Shown here: piece by piece, positions 1 to 10,330 of the stretch
How the letters are laid out: each line of letters begins with the position of its first letter
Numbering within the stretch: the stretch's first letter is position 1
DNA from: Chaetorhynchus papuensis
Taxonomy: Eukaryota > Chordata > Aves > Passeriformes > Rhipiduridae
Direction of reading: 5' to 3'
Assembly: GCA_013396525.1 (NCBI GenBank)
Contig: VWYX01000762.1
Location: forward strand, 36,588 to 100,587
DNA: 64,000 nt
Position numbers and translations under genes: made by a program
Notes under the pieces: generated by a model
Databases searched by the model: none
The model's input: only the letters and a program-made list of their open reading frames with translations
Told to the model about the DNA's origin: nothing

Positions 1-128
1 GCCAGCCTCCCACAGCCTCCACAGCACGCCAGAGGGCTCGGTGGGGCCAATTCCAGCACATCCCAAACTTCCTAGCCCAGATGGCTCCTGGTGCTGCCTC
101 ACGAGATCATCTGGAGGGCTGGGGTTAC

Positions 129-3100
129 CTGGCTGAGCAGCATGTCAAAGTAGGCTGTGTCCCAGTAGGATCCATCCTTGGGGAGCTGCAGGAGGGCTCG
201 GGTGTCGGGATCTGCCTGCCAGCTGCCACTGCATGCATGGAGGCCAAAATGGAAGCGGAGGAAGCGCTGGGGGTCCCAGGCAAAGCTCTCGACCATGCGG
301 TAGAGAGAGGCAAGGTCTGGGGCCGCTCCTTGGAAGAGGTTTTCCTCTGGGTTCAGGAAGTGGGGCAGGTGCTGGGTGGCCAGGCAGCGGAGAAGGATCA
401 CCAAGAGCCTGTAGACAGAGCCTTCCATGTCCTGCCAGTCCTCTGGGGAGGGGAAGAGCTCTGTGCTCCACAGCAACACCATCTGTGAGGAGGGAATAAA
501 GAGCACAGGACCCGGCACAAGGCCTGATCCCAGGAAGGCCGTCCCTTCACACCCTGCAGGTCATCATGTAATGACCTGTGGGGCTGAATCCATGAGGGCT
601 GGAGCAGATGATACTTTTCTGAAGGTCAGGTGCATACATGTGCCCTTCTTCTTTAAAAAAACCCCACAACCACCACCCCCAAAACATCAAAGAATGCAAC
701 ACAAAGCAAAGTACAGAGGATTTGGGTTACTTGGAGCTGGAGCCATTCTGCAAGCAGAAAACATCCTTGCACCCTTCTTGACCCTTGGCTTGGAGAGCCA
801 TCAAAAAGCAGGGCACACCTGGATTGTGCCACCAGGTGCTGTCCCCATCACGGCCACTTGGCGTGGCTCCAGAGTGTTGAAAACAGGTTGGGTGGGGAGA
901 GGAGGCTTTTTGTCAGCAGCAACGCCACCCTCATCCCTGTACAGGCACGTCCCAGCACAGCAGGGCATGGGGCAGCCCCCAGCATGGCAGCACAGGGATG
1001 CCATCCCCAGCAGACACAGGCAGCCTGGGCCAGGGGATGATGCCCTGCACATCAGTGCAGAGCCCCAGCTCTGAACTCACAAAGTGTCTCCAGCTGGGGA
1101 TTGCTGGTTCAATCCAAGGAATAAGGATCAAAGCCCTCTAACCATGGCCGGCAGCAGCACGCATCCGTCCCAGACACAGCCACGGGCTGGTACACCCCAA
1201 AGCACTGCAGGCACCCGCCCTTGTTGTCAGGGCTCTTCTGCAGGGCAGCAGCCTCGGCTCTGCTTGCCCAGAGAGCCATGGACCCAGCCAGCAGAGCCAA
1301 CCTACCTTGAGGTGGTTGAAAGTGAGACTGCCTTTCCCAGCCTCCCCTCCCCAGTCCTGGGCACGGAGCTGGTCGAGCAGGCGAAGGCTGTCCAGACGGG
1401 GTCCCTTCAGGGTGTCCACTGCTCGGAGCAGCTTCAGGATGGGAAGGTGAGTGGAGGATCTGGAGGAAGAGAGTGGGGTCTGGTGGGAGGGGAGATGAAG
1501 ACCTGCATCCTCCCAGGATGGGGAGAGTATGCCTGCAGTGACTGGGGGGGGCGGGGATCCCCCCATGCCATACACATGGTCCCAGTCGTGCAGCACCTTG
1601 GATCTACCCCCTGCACTTGCCTCTGGCAGAGCAGAACTTGAGAGGTGTGGAGTGAGATGGGAACACTGCTGAGCAGCTCCTGCCTTCCCAGGAGGAACAA
1701 GAGTGGGGTTGTGCTCCCCTAGGTGTAGTGGGGAGGGCTGCAGACTGCCCCAGAGGGGAGGCTGGGTTGGTCCCCAACGAGGGGCCAAGCATCCAGCTGG
1801 ACCACCTTGTTCCCAAAATAAATATGGACTGGTCCAGCTGGCTGTTCAACCCCTCCATGGGGCCGGGCAGTTGTGCTGGCAGGCAAGGTACATATCAGTG
1901 CAGCCCCATTCCATCCTGCAGCCCACCCTGGGAGGCACCTCACCACCCTGCTGCTGCCAGGTGCCCAGGCTTGTCTCTGAAGGATCTGAGAGCTGCCACC
2001 CTCAGGCAGGGTGGGTCAGGGTTCAGCACCTGTGAATAATTTCAGGGGCTTCTTCAGTTGCCTTCTCCCTCTTTCCCTGAGCTGTCTGAAACTTGGCTGA
2101 GGTTTTTTTCTCCGACACATGGAAGAGGGTTTGGGCACCACAAGGGGGTGACTTCAACCCCGGCTGACACATCCCCGCCCTTTCCCAACCTCTTTTTACC
2201 TACACCCAGCAGTGCTGCCAGCCAGAGGGGACCCCTGGCACAGGACCACCCCGCTCCACATGCAGCTGAGCCCCTCACCTCCAGCAGTGGGGAGAGGCAG
2301 GGACAAAGTGGGCCTCTTCCGTGGCCTTCCTGAGGCTGCCTTCAGGGAAGCCCCTGTCGCTCTGCCGCCCCCGGAGCCGGAGCGGCTCTTGCTGCCTCCT
2401 CACCACAGGAACGATGTCAAAGCGAATGGTCTTCCAGCTGCCACGGATCAGCAGGGAGAGCTCCATGGCATCTTCCCGCAGATTTTCAGCACTGATGTCA
2501 CCTGGGTGCAGAGGGTTTGGCAGCAGTGGGGAGGTTAGCGCAGCCGGTCCCGCAGGCTGAACCAGGTGTGCGCTGCAGTGCCCGTGGCCACGTCCCACCC
2601 CACTCGACCCATCCCTTTCCAGTGCTGCCGTTTGGTTGCAGTTCCCCAGGTAAAACCCCTCTCCCAACCACGCTGGGGTGGTTTTAAAGGAAGAAGCATG
2701 GCGGGGCTCAAGGTCAGGCACAGCAGAAAGTCTCGAGCAATCAGACCGAGCTGTGTTCCTGGGTGGCTGAACGGTGCCAAGAAAAGCAATGCAGTCCAAG
2801 AAAAATGGATCAGGAAAGGTCCATTGCTTTGTGGGGGTGGAGGAAGATGAAGGTCACTGGCTTGGACATAGAGGAAAGAGGGGATGGTGGACTTGTGGGG
2901 ACTGGGTTAAGAGACTTTCAGACCCACTGGTCCTCTCACATCACCCTTTCACCCTGGCTGAGCTTTACTTCAAGAAGCACATTGGGAGATGAAAATGCAT
3001 GAAGAAGCTTCTGGAACTGCTATGGGCATTTCCCAGGGTCCCTTCCCACCATGTCTGTTCCGGGGACACTGCTGCCAGCTGGGGCCTATGTGCTTACAGG

Positions 3101-4074
3101 GTCAGACCCATGCCCCGGGGTCCTGGTCCAGCTCTGATGCACTCCCAGCTCACTCTCCAAACAGCTTCGTCCAGGGAGCAGGGGGCACTTGGAGGCCAAG
3201 AGATGGAGGGGAGAACGTGGTTAGGGTAAACCAAGCACACCAAGTCCTTGAGCAAACCCTACCTGGGGACTAACAGCAGGGCTGGGTGAACCCTGCACCC
3301 ACCAAGAAGGGTGCCATCAGCCCCGGGTGAAGATGCCTGAGGGTGACTCTGATGCCATGGGATGGCAGGGAATAGTTTGCATCTCCCCTTCCTCAGCTGA
3401 GGGCAAAGCCTATCCCAGCACACAGCAAGGTGCTCGCTCACCTGCTCCTGCAGGTTTTGGGTGGGCCACATGCCCAGGAACATACGTCCCAGCATGTTTG
3501 CACAGGGATCACTGCCAAGCTGGGAAGCTGGGCTTCCCGGCAGTACTGGAGGCAGCGCCTGGCTGGGAAGCACCCTGCCAGTGTACGCACCTGGCTGAAG
3601 CAGGAAGAGGCGTTGGCAGTGCACGATGGCTGAAACAAGGAGCTCTTTCAGGTGCTGGAGGATTTTGCCTGGAACCAGGCACCCCACACCACCTCCGTGC
3701 CCCATCACATCCACAACGTCAGTCCAGTCCTCCAAACCAGTCCCTGGAGAGCACACTTCCAGACAGCAGGTGTTCAGCTCTGAAGGATGCCTGCCTGGGG
3801 TGTCCCAGGTCTGGCACGCCAGCACACGCAGGGTGTCGCCGTCGATACGCAGGGGCACCTCGAGAGTGACAGCATCCTCAGAAGCACAGAGAGCGAACTC
3901 GAAGGCTTCCAGGTTCCTGGCGTAGTCCACGAGGAAGCGGGGTTCCCTGGCGTGGACAGTCTCCAACAGGGTGAGCAGGATGTCCTCAGCCCGCTGGAAA
4001 TGCTCCATCCGCTGCCTCTCGCGGGCCACGATCACCCCAAGGTAGCTGTGCCAGAGGGAAGTGTTGGCTTCCAT
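129..4074 (-). CDS. MAB21L4: Mab-21-like protein 4, 3'-partial
   Basis: Four exons on the minus strand: 4074-3591, 2501-2279, 1459-1306 and 482-129. Junction phases are 1, 2 and 0, and all introns are GT/AG. The ATG at 4074 opens MEANTSLWHSYLG, followed by ERQRMEHFQRAEDILLTLLE, close to the N-terminus I recall for human MAB21L4 (C2orf54). Exon 2 carries WKTIRFDIVPVVRR and FPEGSLR, exon 3 RLDSLRLLDQL and LTFNHLK, and exon 4 MVLLW, SPEDW, YRLLVILLRCLAT and YWDTAYFDMLLSQ, all matching the family in order. The 405 codons here compare with 447 residues in human; the missing tail belongs to a last exon beyond the left edge, since exon 4 ends at a good donor (128). The Mab-21 family has a nucleotidyltransferase-like fold, and the human gene is linked to squamous epithelial differentiation. 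No catalytic activity can be claimed from this sequence. Confidence 0.93.
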
Positions 4075-4229
4075 GGCAGCTCTGCTGCTGTCTTACGAGC
4101 AGGAGTAAAGGTGCGTGGGCAGGGAGGGCAGGGCTGGGTGCCGGCGTGGGGCGGGCGGACGAAAGCACAGCCGGGCGTTGACAAGCACCAAGTGCCGGGT
4201 GACTCCCTGGGAGAGGTACAGGGCGAACC

Positions 4230-5020
4230 CAGGGCGGGGGCTTGAGTCACACCGCGGCCCCTCTTCCGGCACTCCAGAAAGGTGGCAGCGAGTGCTCAGC
4301 TGGTGGGTCACGCCAGGGTCACGCTGAGCTCTCCCACACCTCTCTCGGCACGGGGGCTGCAGAGGCAGCACCCTCTGACAGCCAGTGCCAGGGGAAGGCG
4401 ACCCGCTGTCCTCCCGACCCGGCCCAGCCCAGCTCTTCCTGCCCGGCTGCTCCCGACCCGTGCGGCACCCACAGGAGCTGGGCAGGCTGGAGCTGGGCCG
4501 CATTGCGGGGCTGTGGAAGGGCTGCACGACCCTGAGCCTGCCTTGCCGGTGCCCAGAGCAGCCCTGCAGGCCCGGTGCAACTCTGCCTGGCCCGGATACC
4601 ATCGGGCTCCAGCGTTCCAGGTGCGGCAGCCCCCGGCGCCTCTCTCTACGAGCGAGCCCGCCCTGCTGCGCGGATGGGCCCCGCCCGGGGCGCGGTTTCC
4701 TGCCGGGCTGCGGGAGGATCGACCCGGGAGGATGCACAAAGCGGGGCTTTCGACCCCAAACCTGCCGGGGGAGGGAGGGGTCCGGGAGCGGCGGGGCCGG
4801 TCCGTGCGGCCCCTCAGCCCAGCCGCTGCCAGGGGGCGCAGGAGCTGCCGGCCCCCGCCCCCGGCTGCGGTTTGGAGCTCGGTGCATCCCGAGCTGCCGG
4901 CGGCCGTGCCTTCAGACCTGCCCTCGCTTCTCCTCATCTCCCACAAATCCCGGAATGGGGATTTCCGGGCACGTTATCTTTTTGAGTGCCGTCGCCTTCC
5001 AGAGGTACAGTTCCCGAGCT
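4230..5020. promoter_or_regulatory. CpG-rich block upstream of MAB21L4
   Basis: GC-rich DNA with a clear rise in CpG dinucleotides, densest at about 4560-4900, starting roughly 160 bp upstream of the MAB21L4 ATG. It is the most likely promoter or 5' UTR region for MAB21L4. Long open frames cross it on both strands, but they have the composition expected of GC-rich non-coding DNA and show no family motif. It could also serve a divergent plus-strand transcript. I see no TATA box at a useful distance. Confidence 0.45.
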
Positions 5021-6340
5021 TCGCAGGCCTGGAGCCGGAGCTCAGTGGTTATGGCTGGAAGGCTGGGCTCTCTCAGTAGGACAGCGTGCGTGGTTCAGCC
5101 CTCCCAGTCTTTCCTGCAAACTGATTCTGCCCTTGGTCAGAGCAGGGAAGGGAATGGGGGCGTGGAGGAGGGTCCGTGTGGCAAGGGGGCCCGAGAGGAG
5201 CGTAGGGACTGCTTCTGAGGAAGGGAGGGAGAGTGCCCTGGGGCTCTTGGCTGGTTCTCTGAACTCTTTCGGCTCACGTTTACCCTTTTAAACAGCCCAG
5301 GTACTGCATCTCCCCAGGGTTATTTCCAGTTCGTCCTTGTGCCTCCTTCAGTTCCCCGTGGCTGAAGAGCTGCCCTGCAGGTAGGGGTCTGTCCCTCATG
5401 GTCGTCTGCCCTTCTGCCAGCCGACTGAGGGAGCTCTGCTTTTCCAAGGGTCAGAGCTTCCACCTGCAGAGCATCCTTGAGCACCTGCAGTTCGAGTCAT
5501 TAAGCCTGCACTGGGCTTCTCACTACCAGGAGGCTGTGGGTGCTTTGGGCTGGGGAGTCCCAGCCGGATTTTAAACCCCTGGCAATGGGTGATGGGCTCT
5601 CCTTACCTGAGCCCTGCGCCTCAGGTTTCACCCCACCTGAGCAGGGGTCCCTGCTAATGGCTGTATCAACCAGGGCTGAGGGTGCAGGTCTTACCCTCCT
5701 CCATCATGTGGGGAAGACAAGTTGGCTGGAGTCCCAGAGAGGGACCAAAAGCAACAGACCCCCATCAGAGTGGCTTGGGCTCATCCTGAAGAACGCTGAA
5801 CCCAAGCCAGGCAAGACAGATTACTGCTTCATGCCCTGATGTGGGAAAAAGAGGGCAGAGAGATGCAGGCCACCACTTTTCTGGGGGAGGTGGGGGCATT
5901 GCTCACTGCTGGCAGGGTTGCTGTGCGCCCATGGAGCATCACTGTGTCGTGGACAGAGTCCCTGCTGCAGCAGCAGCCAGGGCATTCCTTCTGTCAGTGC
6001 CTGGCAGGAATGCTGGGGGAGGCTGTGGGCATCACGCAGAAGCTGAACTGAGAGCCAGGAGTGGTATTGTGGGAAGGTAAGGCTGGGCAGGGCAGGGAAG
6101 CATGGCCATCCCCCCAGATGTCTTAGTGCTGGGGGGGTAAGCGTCCCCTCTTGTCGCAGTGCTGGCTGAGCCCACGGTGTGACCCTGACATCCTGCTGCC
6201 AGAGCTCTGGTGCCAGGAAGAGCGAGTGTGACCTCAGCTCGTCTCTGCCTTTGGCACCTGCACTTTTCAGACCTCTGGGTGCCACAATCGAGAGGTTGGT
6301 GCTGCAAATGCTGCCTTCTGCCCCTTCCTGCAGGCTGGGA
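5021..6340. other. intergenic DNA, no supported gene
   Basis: No exon here can be tied to a known family. One open plus-strand stretch (5420-5565) after a plausible acceptor (tgccag) reads RLRELCFSKGQ, HLQSILEHLQF and YQEAVGALG. It is leucine/glutamate-rich and would suit a coiled coil, but it has no convincing donor. It is noted only because a stronger coiled-coil candidate lies 1 kb downstream on the same strand. Confidence 0.3.
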
Positions 6341-6529
6341 CCTCCCCTTTTCCCCTGTCCCCCTTTCCCCCTTTTCCCCTTTCCTCCTTCCCCCTTCTGC
6401 CTTTCCGTTCCTCCTTCTTTCTTCTTCTTTTCCTCCTTCCTGTTCTTCACCCTGTTTTTCTCCTTTCCTACTCCCCTTTCCCCTTCCTCTACCACTTCCT
6501 CTCCCCTTCTCATTCTCTCCTCTGCCCCA
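6341..6529 (+). repeat. polypyrimidine tract (about 190 bp)
   Basis: Nearly uninterrupted C/T on the plus strand, made of irregular CCCTTTT, CCTCCTT and CTTTCC units. It ends a few bases before a CATAG acceptor-like site. It is the kind of sequence that can form triplex DNA. Alternatively it is the long pyrimidine tract of an old splice acceptor. Confidence 0.8.
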
Positions 6530-6532
6530 TAG

Positions 6533-6770
6533 GCAAGGGGCCAGGGGCAGGCCCTGGAGGAGCATCTTCCTGGCTGCTGCCAGGCACAGGCGGCACAGAG
6601 AGTGACTCTGCTGCAGGCACAGTGTGAGAAGGAAGGGTGATGCTGGGTAGTGGCACATCTGGCGACCAAGCTGGCCAGCCAGAAGAGATGGGAGCAGCTG
6701 GAGCTGCTGCCAGATGCTGAGCAATGCTCTGAGCAGGAGGGAGCGGAGCTGGCGTGGGGAGGGAATGGTG
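6533..6770 (+). pseudogene. coiled-coil-like exon remnant, possible CROCC2 relic
   Basis: After the CATAG acceptor-like site, the frame beginning at 6533 reads GQGQALEEHL, then QAQAAQRVTLLQAQCEKEG, meets TGA at 6638, and continues in the same frame with VAHLATKLASQKRWEQLELL, then DAEQCSEQEGAELAW. The Q/E/L/A composition and leucine spacing resemble rootletin-type coiled coils. In human, the rootletin paralogue CROCC2 lies on the plus strand exactly between MAB21L4 and SNED1. The in-frame stop and the lack of a clear donor suggest a decayed exon. A readable Q/E/L frame could still arise by chance in GC-rich DNA, so this is a candidate only. Confidence 0.35.
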
Positions 6771-7574
6771 TAGATCAGCTGGTGGGGGACAGAAGCTCCA
6801 TCCCACACGGGTGGGTGGCTGAGCCCTGGCTGGGGCTGTGCTGCAGGGGACGAGCCGTAGGGCAGGCACACTGCATGGCTGGGCACTTGGGGCAGCACCT
6901 GGACACTCAACCCTGCAACCAGCCCAAGCTGAGCACACTTCCGTTGGCCCAAAGACAGCGGGAAAAAATTCCTAGCGAGAAGGCCGGTTAGGCTATGGAA
7001 GACATGGCTGGAGTGCACAGTGTCCTGTCTGGGCAAGTCACTGGAGGCTGGTGGCAAGTGCCCTGGTACTGGCAGAAGGTCTGGCCTGAATGAGCTCATC
7101 AGTGTTTCCACCTTGGCGTTTTACGGTTCCATGAATTTTTGCTCTGTTAGAAACAGGAGAGAGAAAACAACCCCAAAATAAAGGGCAAGCACAAGCAAGA
7201 GAGAGGAAAAAACCTGGCGGCCTGGGAGCACTTGGCACAGCAGAGGTGGGCGAGGAGCTGCACTGAGCCCCTAGTGTCCCCCACCCAGCTTGCCTCTCTG
7301 TAGGGCTGTGCAGTGTGACTGCTGCACCCCAGGCCCTGCAAGATGCCATCATCACCCAGCAGAAAGATACTGGGGTGCTGAGCTGGTGGGTTGAGGAGAT
7401 GGAGGGGCACTGGGATGCAGGGGGCAGGTTGTGCTCTGCCCCAGCACCGCAAGTTCCACACTTCTGCACCCCACAAGCCCCCAGAGTGGCATGGCCCCCA
7501 ACGAAACAGCTGGGATGGGGAGAGGGGACAAAGGCAGGGAAGGTAGAGAGGAAGAGAGAGTAATTTAACATGAC

Positions 7575-8010
7575 AGGCTGTTTATTTTGGCAAAAAGGGT
7601 CTCTTTTCAACAGATTTCAAAGCTCGGCCCTGGGGCTTGGGGGGGGACCACACAGAGGGGTGGGAGATGAGGGGTACGAGATAGGGGGGGGTTCAATGGG
7701 GCACCCAGACTGAGAGGGAGGGAGAAGAATCCCCCATCTGTTCATCCCTGGGGCACGGGCAGGTTTTCAAAGGCCTGGGTGTGCTGGCAGGCTGCAGCGG
7801 GGTGTCCCCACGGGTGCCCACGCTCCCGCACGCACATGCCTGCCTACATGCATCCACACACATTCGCACGCTCCCCCTGCCCCTGCTCCTTCCTCCAGGC
7901 CAGGGCTCAGCTGGAGTCTTGGCTTCCCCCAGTGACATTTCAAAATAGGCTGTTTATTAAAAAAAAAAACAAAAACCCAAAACCGAAAAAAAAAAAAAAA
8001 CCAAACCCAA
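7575..8010. other. paired minus-strand AATAAA sites and A-rich stretch
   Basis: The 12-mer aggctgtttatt occurs at 7575-7586 and again at 7947-7958. On the minus strand each reads as an AATAAA poly(A) signal. The second is followed on the plus strand by about 50 A-rich bases (7957-8010). This could mark the 3' end of an unannotated minus-strand transcript, or be a small repeat. I see no coding exon feeding it. Confidence 0.25.
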
Positions 8011-8139
8011 AGGGGGGGAGTTGAAATTGCTAGGAAAGAAATAATTATTATAATCACATTAAGAGCTTTGGCTGTAAAACCCTTGTGAGGGCGCAGGGAA
8101 GGAGCTGGGGCTGCTCTCTGCAGGGAGTACAGGGGGCGG

Positions 8140-8300
8140 TTTTCCTGCCTTGTGCTCTTTTATTTTCCAGTCCTGATCCAACAACACGTCCCCTCCTCCC
8201 CTTTTCCTCCCCTTTATCCTGGGAAATGAAAACAATTTATTTAATGATGGATCATCCCTTTCTCTGGTCACTGACCTTCTGGGTGAATTTCTGCTGAGCT
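8140..8300. promoter_or_regulatory. candidate regulatory island
   Basis: A moderately AT-rich patch in GC-rich surroundings, with an ATTTATTTAATGATGGATCA core suited to homeodomain factors. Nothing coding is apparent. It is called only by composition and motif content. Confidence 0.25.
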
Positions 8301-8775
8301 CGGTGGAAAACTCGAGGCTGGGTTGTGGATCCCATCTGTGGATGGGGGAGGGGGGGAGCTCACTCTTATCCTTCCCAAAATCCACAGCAACAATCCTGGG
8401 GAGCAGGATGGGGCTGGCACAGAGGGTCCCCACCAGGAAATCCAGCAGCAGACTTTGCTGCAGGCACCATCCCTGCAGACTGGGGGCTTTGGGGACAGAT
8501 ATGGGGCTCCCAGAGCCCTCCCACCCTTCCCCTTCTCTTCTGGAACACCCTCAGGGGTTCCCGGCACCCAGTGCCTTGTCCCCAACCTGGTCCGAGGTGC
8601 AAGGGCTGGGCTGGGGTGCAGTGCTGAGGTGGGAGCAGGGAATGGAAAAGTGATCTCCACCCTGCCAACAGCCCTTGCTGCCCAGTGGGGCTTTCCTGGC
8701 TCAGGGTGTCTGCGGGAAGAGTTTTTCGGACCTGATCAGGAGGCCAGGAAGGCGTGTGGGGCTGCATGGGGCTCC

Positions 8776-8802
8776 CAGCAGCAGCAGCAGCAGCAGCAGC
8801 AG
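8776..8802 (+). repeat. (CAG)9 trinucleotide run
   Basis: Nine uninterrupted CAG units. No reading frame around it can be linked to a gene, so it is best treated as a non-coding microsatellite. Confidence 0.95.
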
Positions 8803-9119
8803 CCGGCGATGTATTCCCCGTAGGAGGCAGCTTGGCCTCTGGCCCGTCCCCTGTTTGGCTGGGTTCTGTCCCCTGGGGAGGGGACTGCTGGGGGGGGATG
8901 AGGGGAAAAGGCAGGATCACAGCCACCTTGGTCTGGGGGAGGTGGGGGTGGTGGGGTGTGCGTGCTGTCAGCGCCCAGCACGCACTGCCCCGGGGCCCCA
9001 GGCAGGAGCGCTGCCCGGCATCCCTGCCGGTCCTGCTCAACCCCCAGCTGACCTGCGGAACCGGGATGGAGCAAGCCGGCATCCAGCCCCCTCCCCTCTG
9101 GCCCTTCATCTGCCGTGGC

Positions 9120-9235
9120 CCGCTGCTCAAAGCATGGTTCTTGTAAAAATGCGTAAATATTTATACAAGAATAATTTAAAAAACATGGTCTGTCAAATAA
9201 TCAAAGCGGCAGAACGTCCGAGGAGCTTTCAGCTG
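9120..9235. promoter_or_regulatory. candidate enhancer island (FOX/TCF motifs)
   Basis: A sharply AT-rich block flanked by GC-rich DNA. It contains TAAATATTTA (forkhead-type, palindromic), AATAATTTAA and ATCAAAG (TCF/LEF, 9200-9206). It has no coding potential. The contrast with its flanks is what a conserved non-coding element looks like, but conservation cannot be tested here. Confidence 0.3.
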
Positions 9236-10254
9236 GATTGGGAAAGCCGGTGCTGCTTCCCGATGCTCCGCTGCAGGGCTGGAGGTGCTCATGGCCGGCC
9301 CCAGCCCTGTGTGATGCCGATGTGGCTTCGCAACAGGTTTGTAGTCTTCATTAAAACTGGTGGTGGGTTGGCTTTCACTTGCATTAACCCAGCTGCCTGC
9401 TGCAGGAGCCTCAGCCAGGGATAGGAGGACCTCACCAGGCTCTGGTTTCAGGCTCACGTCCTGTTTCTGGCACTGTTCCCAGCACTGGGACTGCCCCAGA
9501 AGCCAGGGATATCCTTGGGTGAAGTGGTGTGTCCCTGTCCTCCCCTGAGAGCTGTGGTGAGGCCAGGGGCTGGTGTGGGGACTGACAGGGTGGCAGCTGA
9601 GCTGGTAGGGTGACCCCTGGTGCTACAGGGTTGCTGGGGCACTCCCTGAGAGCATCCCCATCCCTGCAGAGCCAGCAGCACCCTCAAATATTTTCTCTCT
9701 CCTGTTTCTAACAACATTTCGAAACCTTGGCTTTGCAGTGGTGGGGCGAGAGCCTTGGGCCAGGGCTTCCCCCAGGGAAGAGGATTTGTGTCCGTCTCAA
9801 TGGCTGCACATCCCCGTTTGTGCTGGTGGCAGCTGGCAGAGCCACAGCTCATTTTCTGTGTCCCAGTGGCATCGTGTTCACCCAGCACCACCAAACAGCC
9901 CTGAGCTTCCCAGGAGAACAGCACCTGGAAGCCCCCAGGCCCATGTCCTTCTGCTCATCTGGGACTCCCTTGGCAGGGGGGGAGGGGACACAACTGCAAC
10001 CCAGCAACATCCCTGCCACCATCGCTCAGATGACACGTGGCCACCAGATGCCCAGGCCACGGGGCTCAGAAGGGACCCGGGGTGGCAGGAGGAGGTGAAA
10101 GGATGGGAGAGGGGAAGAGGTTCCCCCCCTGTTCCCATGGCCCTGTAGAGTGGAGGCAGGCACTGCTGGGGGTTTGGGGGAGCGGGAGCTGGGTGTTGCA
10201 GTAACCTCCATCCTCCTGGCTGCCCTCCAGCCCCTTCCCACCACCCACATCTCT

Positions 10255-10330
10255 GTGCGTGATCTGTGTTGCTGCATTCTTTGAGCCCGGGCCAGATAAC
10301 GAGTTCAAAACCCTTTCATTAAACCTCAGC
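10255..10330. promoter_or_regulatory. candidate regulatory island (GATA motif)
   Basis: A short AT-richer stretch with AGATAA (10294-10299) and CATTAAAC. A second nearby patch at 10560-10590 has ATCATTAATAG. No exon is apparent. Confidence 0.22.

Noticed and set aside
99..128. Read-through C-terminus of MAB21L4 exon 4 ending VTPALQMIS
   Set aside because: A consensus donor sits at 128 and the family has a further conserved exon, so the short read-through tail is probably intronic.
4093..5218. Long open frames of 210-280 codons on both strands upstream of MAB21L4
   Set aside because: They overlap each other in several frames, have GC-island composition (Pro/Gly/Arg/Ala), show no family motif and no splice logic.
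5821..7111. Minus-strand frames of 282 and 359 codons with Lys/Glu/Gly-rich repeats
   Set aside because: The low-complexity part is just the complement of the polypyrimidine tract at 6341-6529; there is no homologous motif.
8754..9146. Poly-alanine/glutamine frames across the (CAG)9 run
   Set aside because: No gene context, no homologue recognised and no splice sites; treated as a microsatellite.
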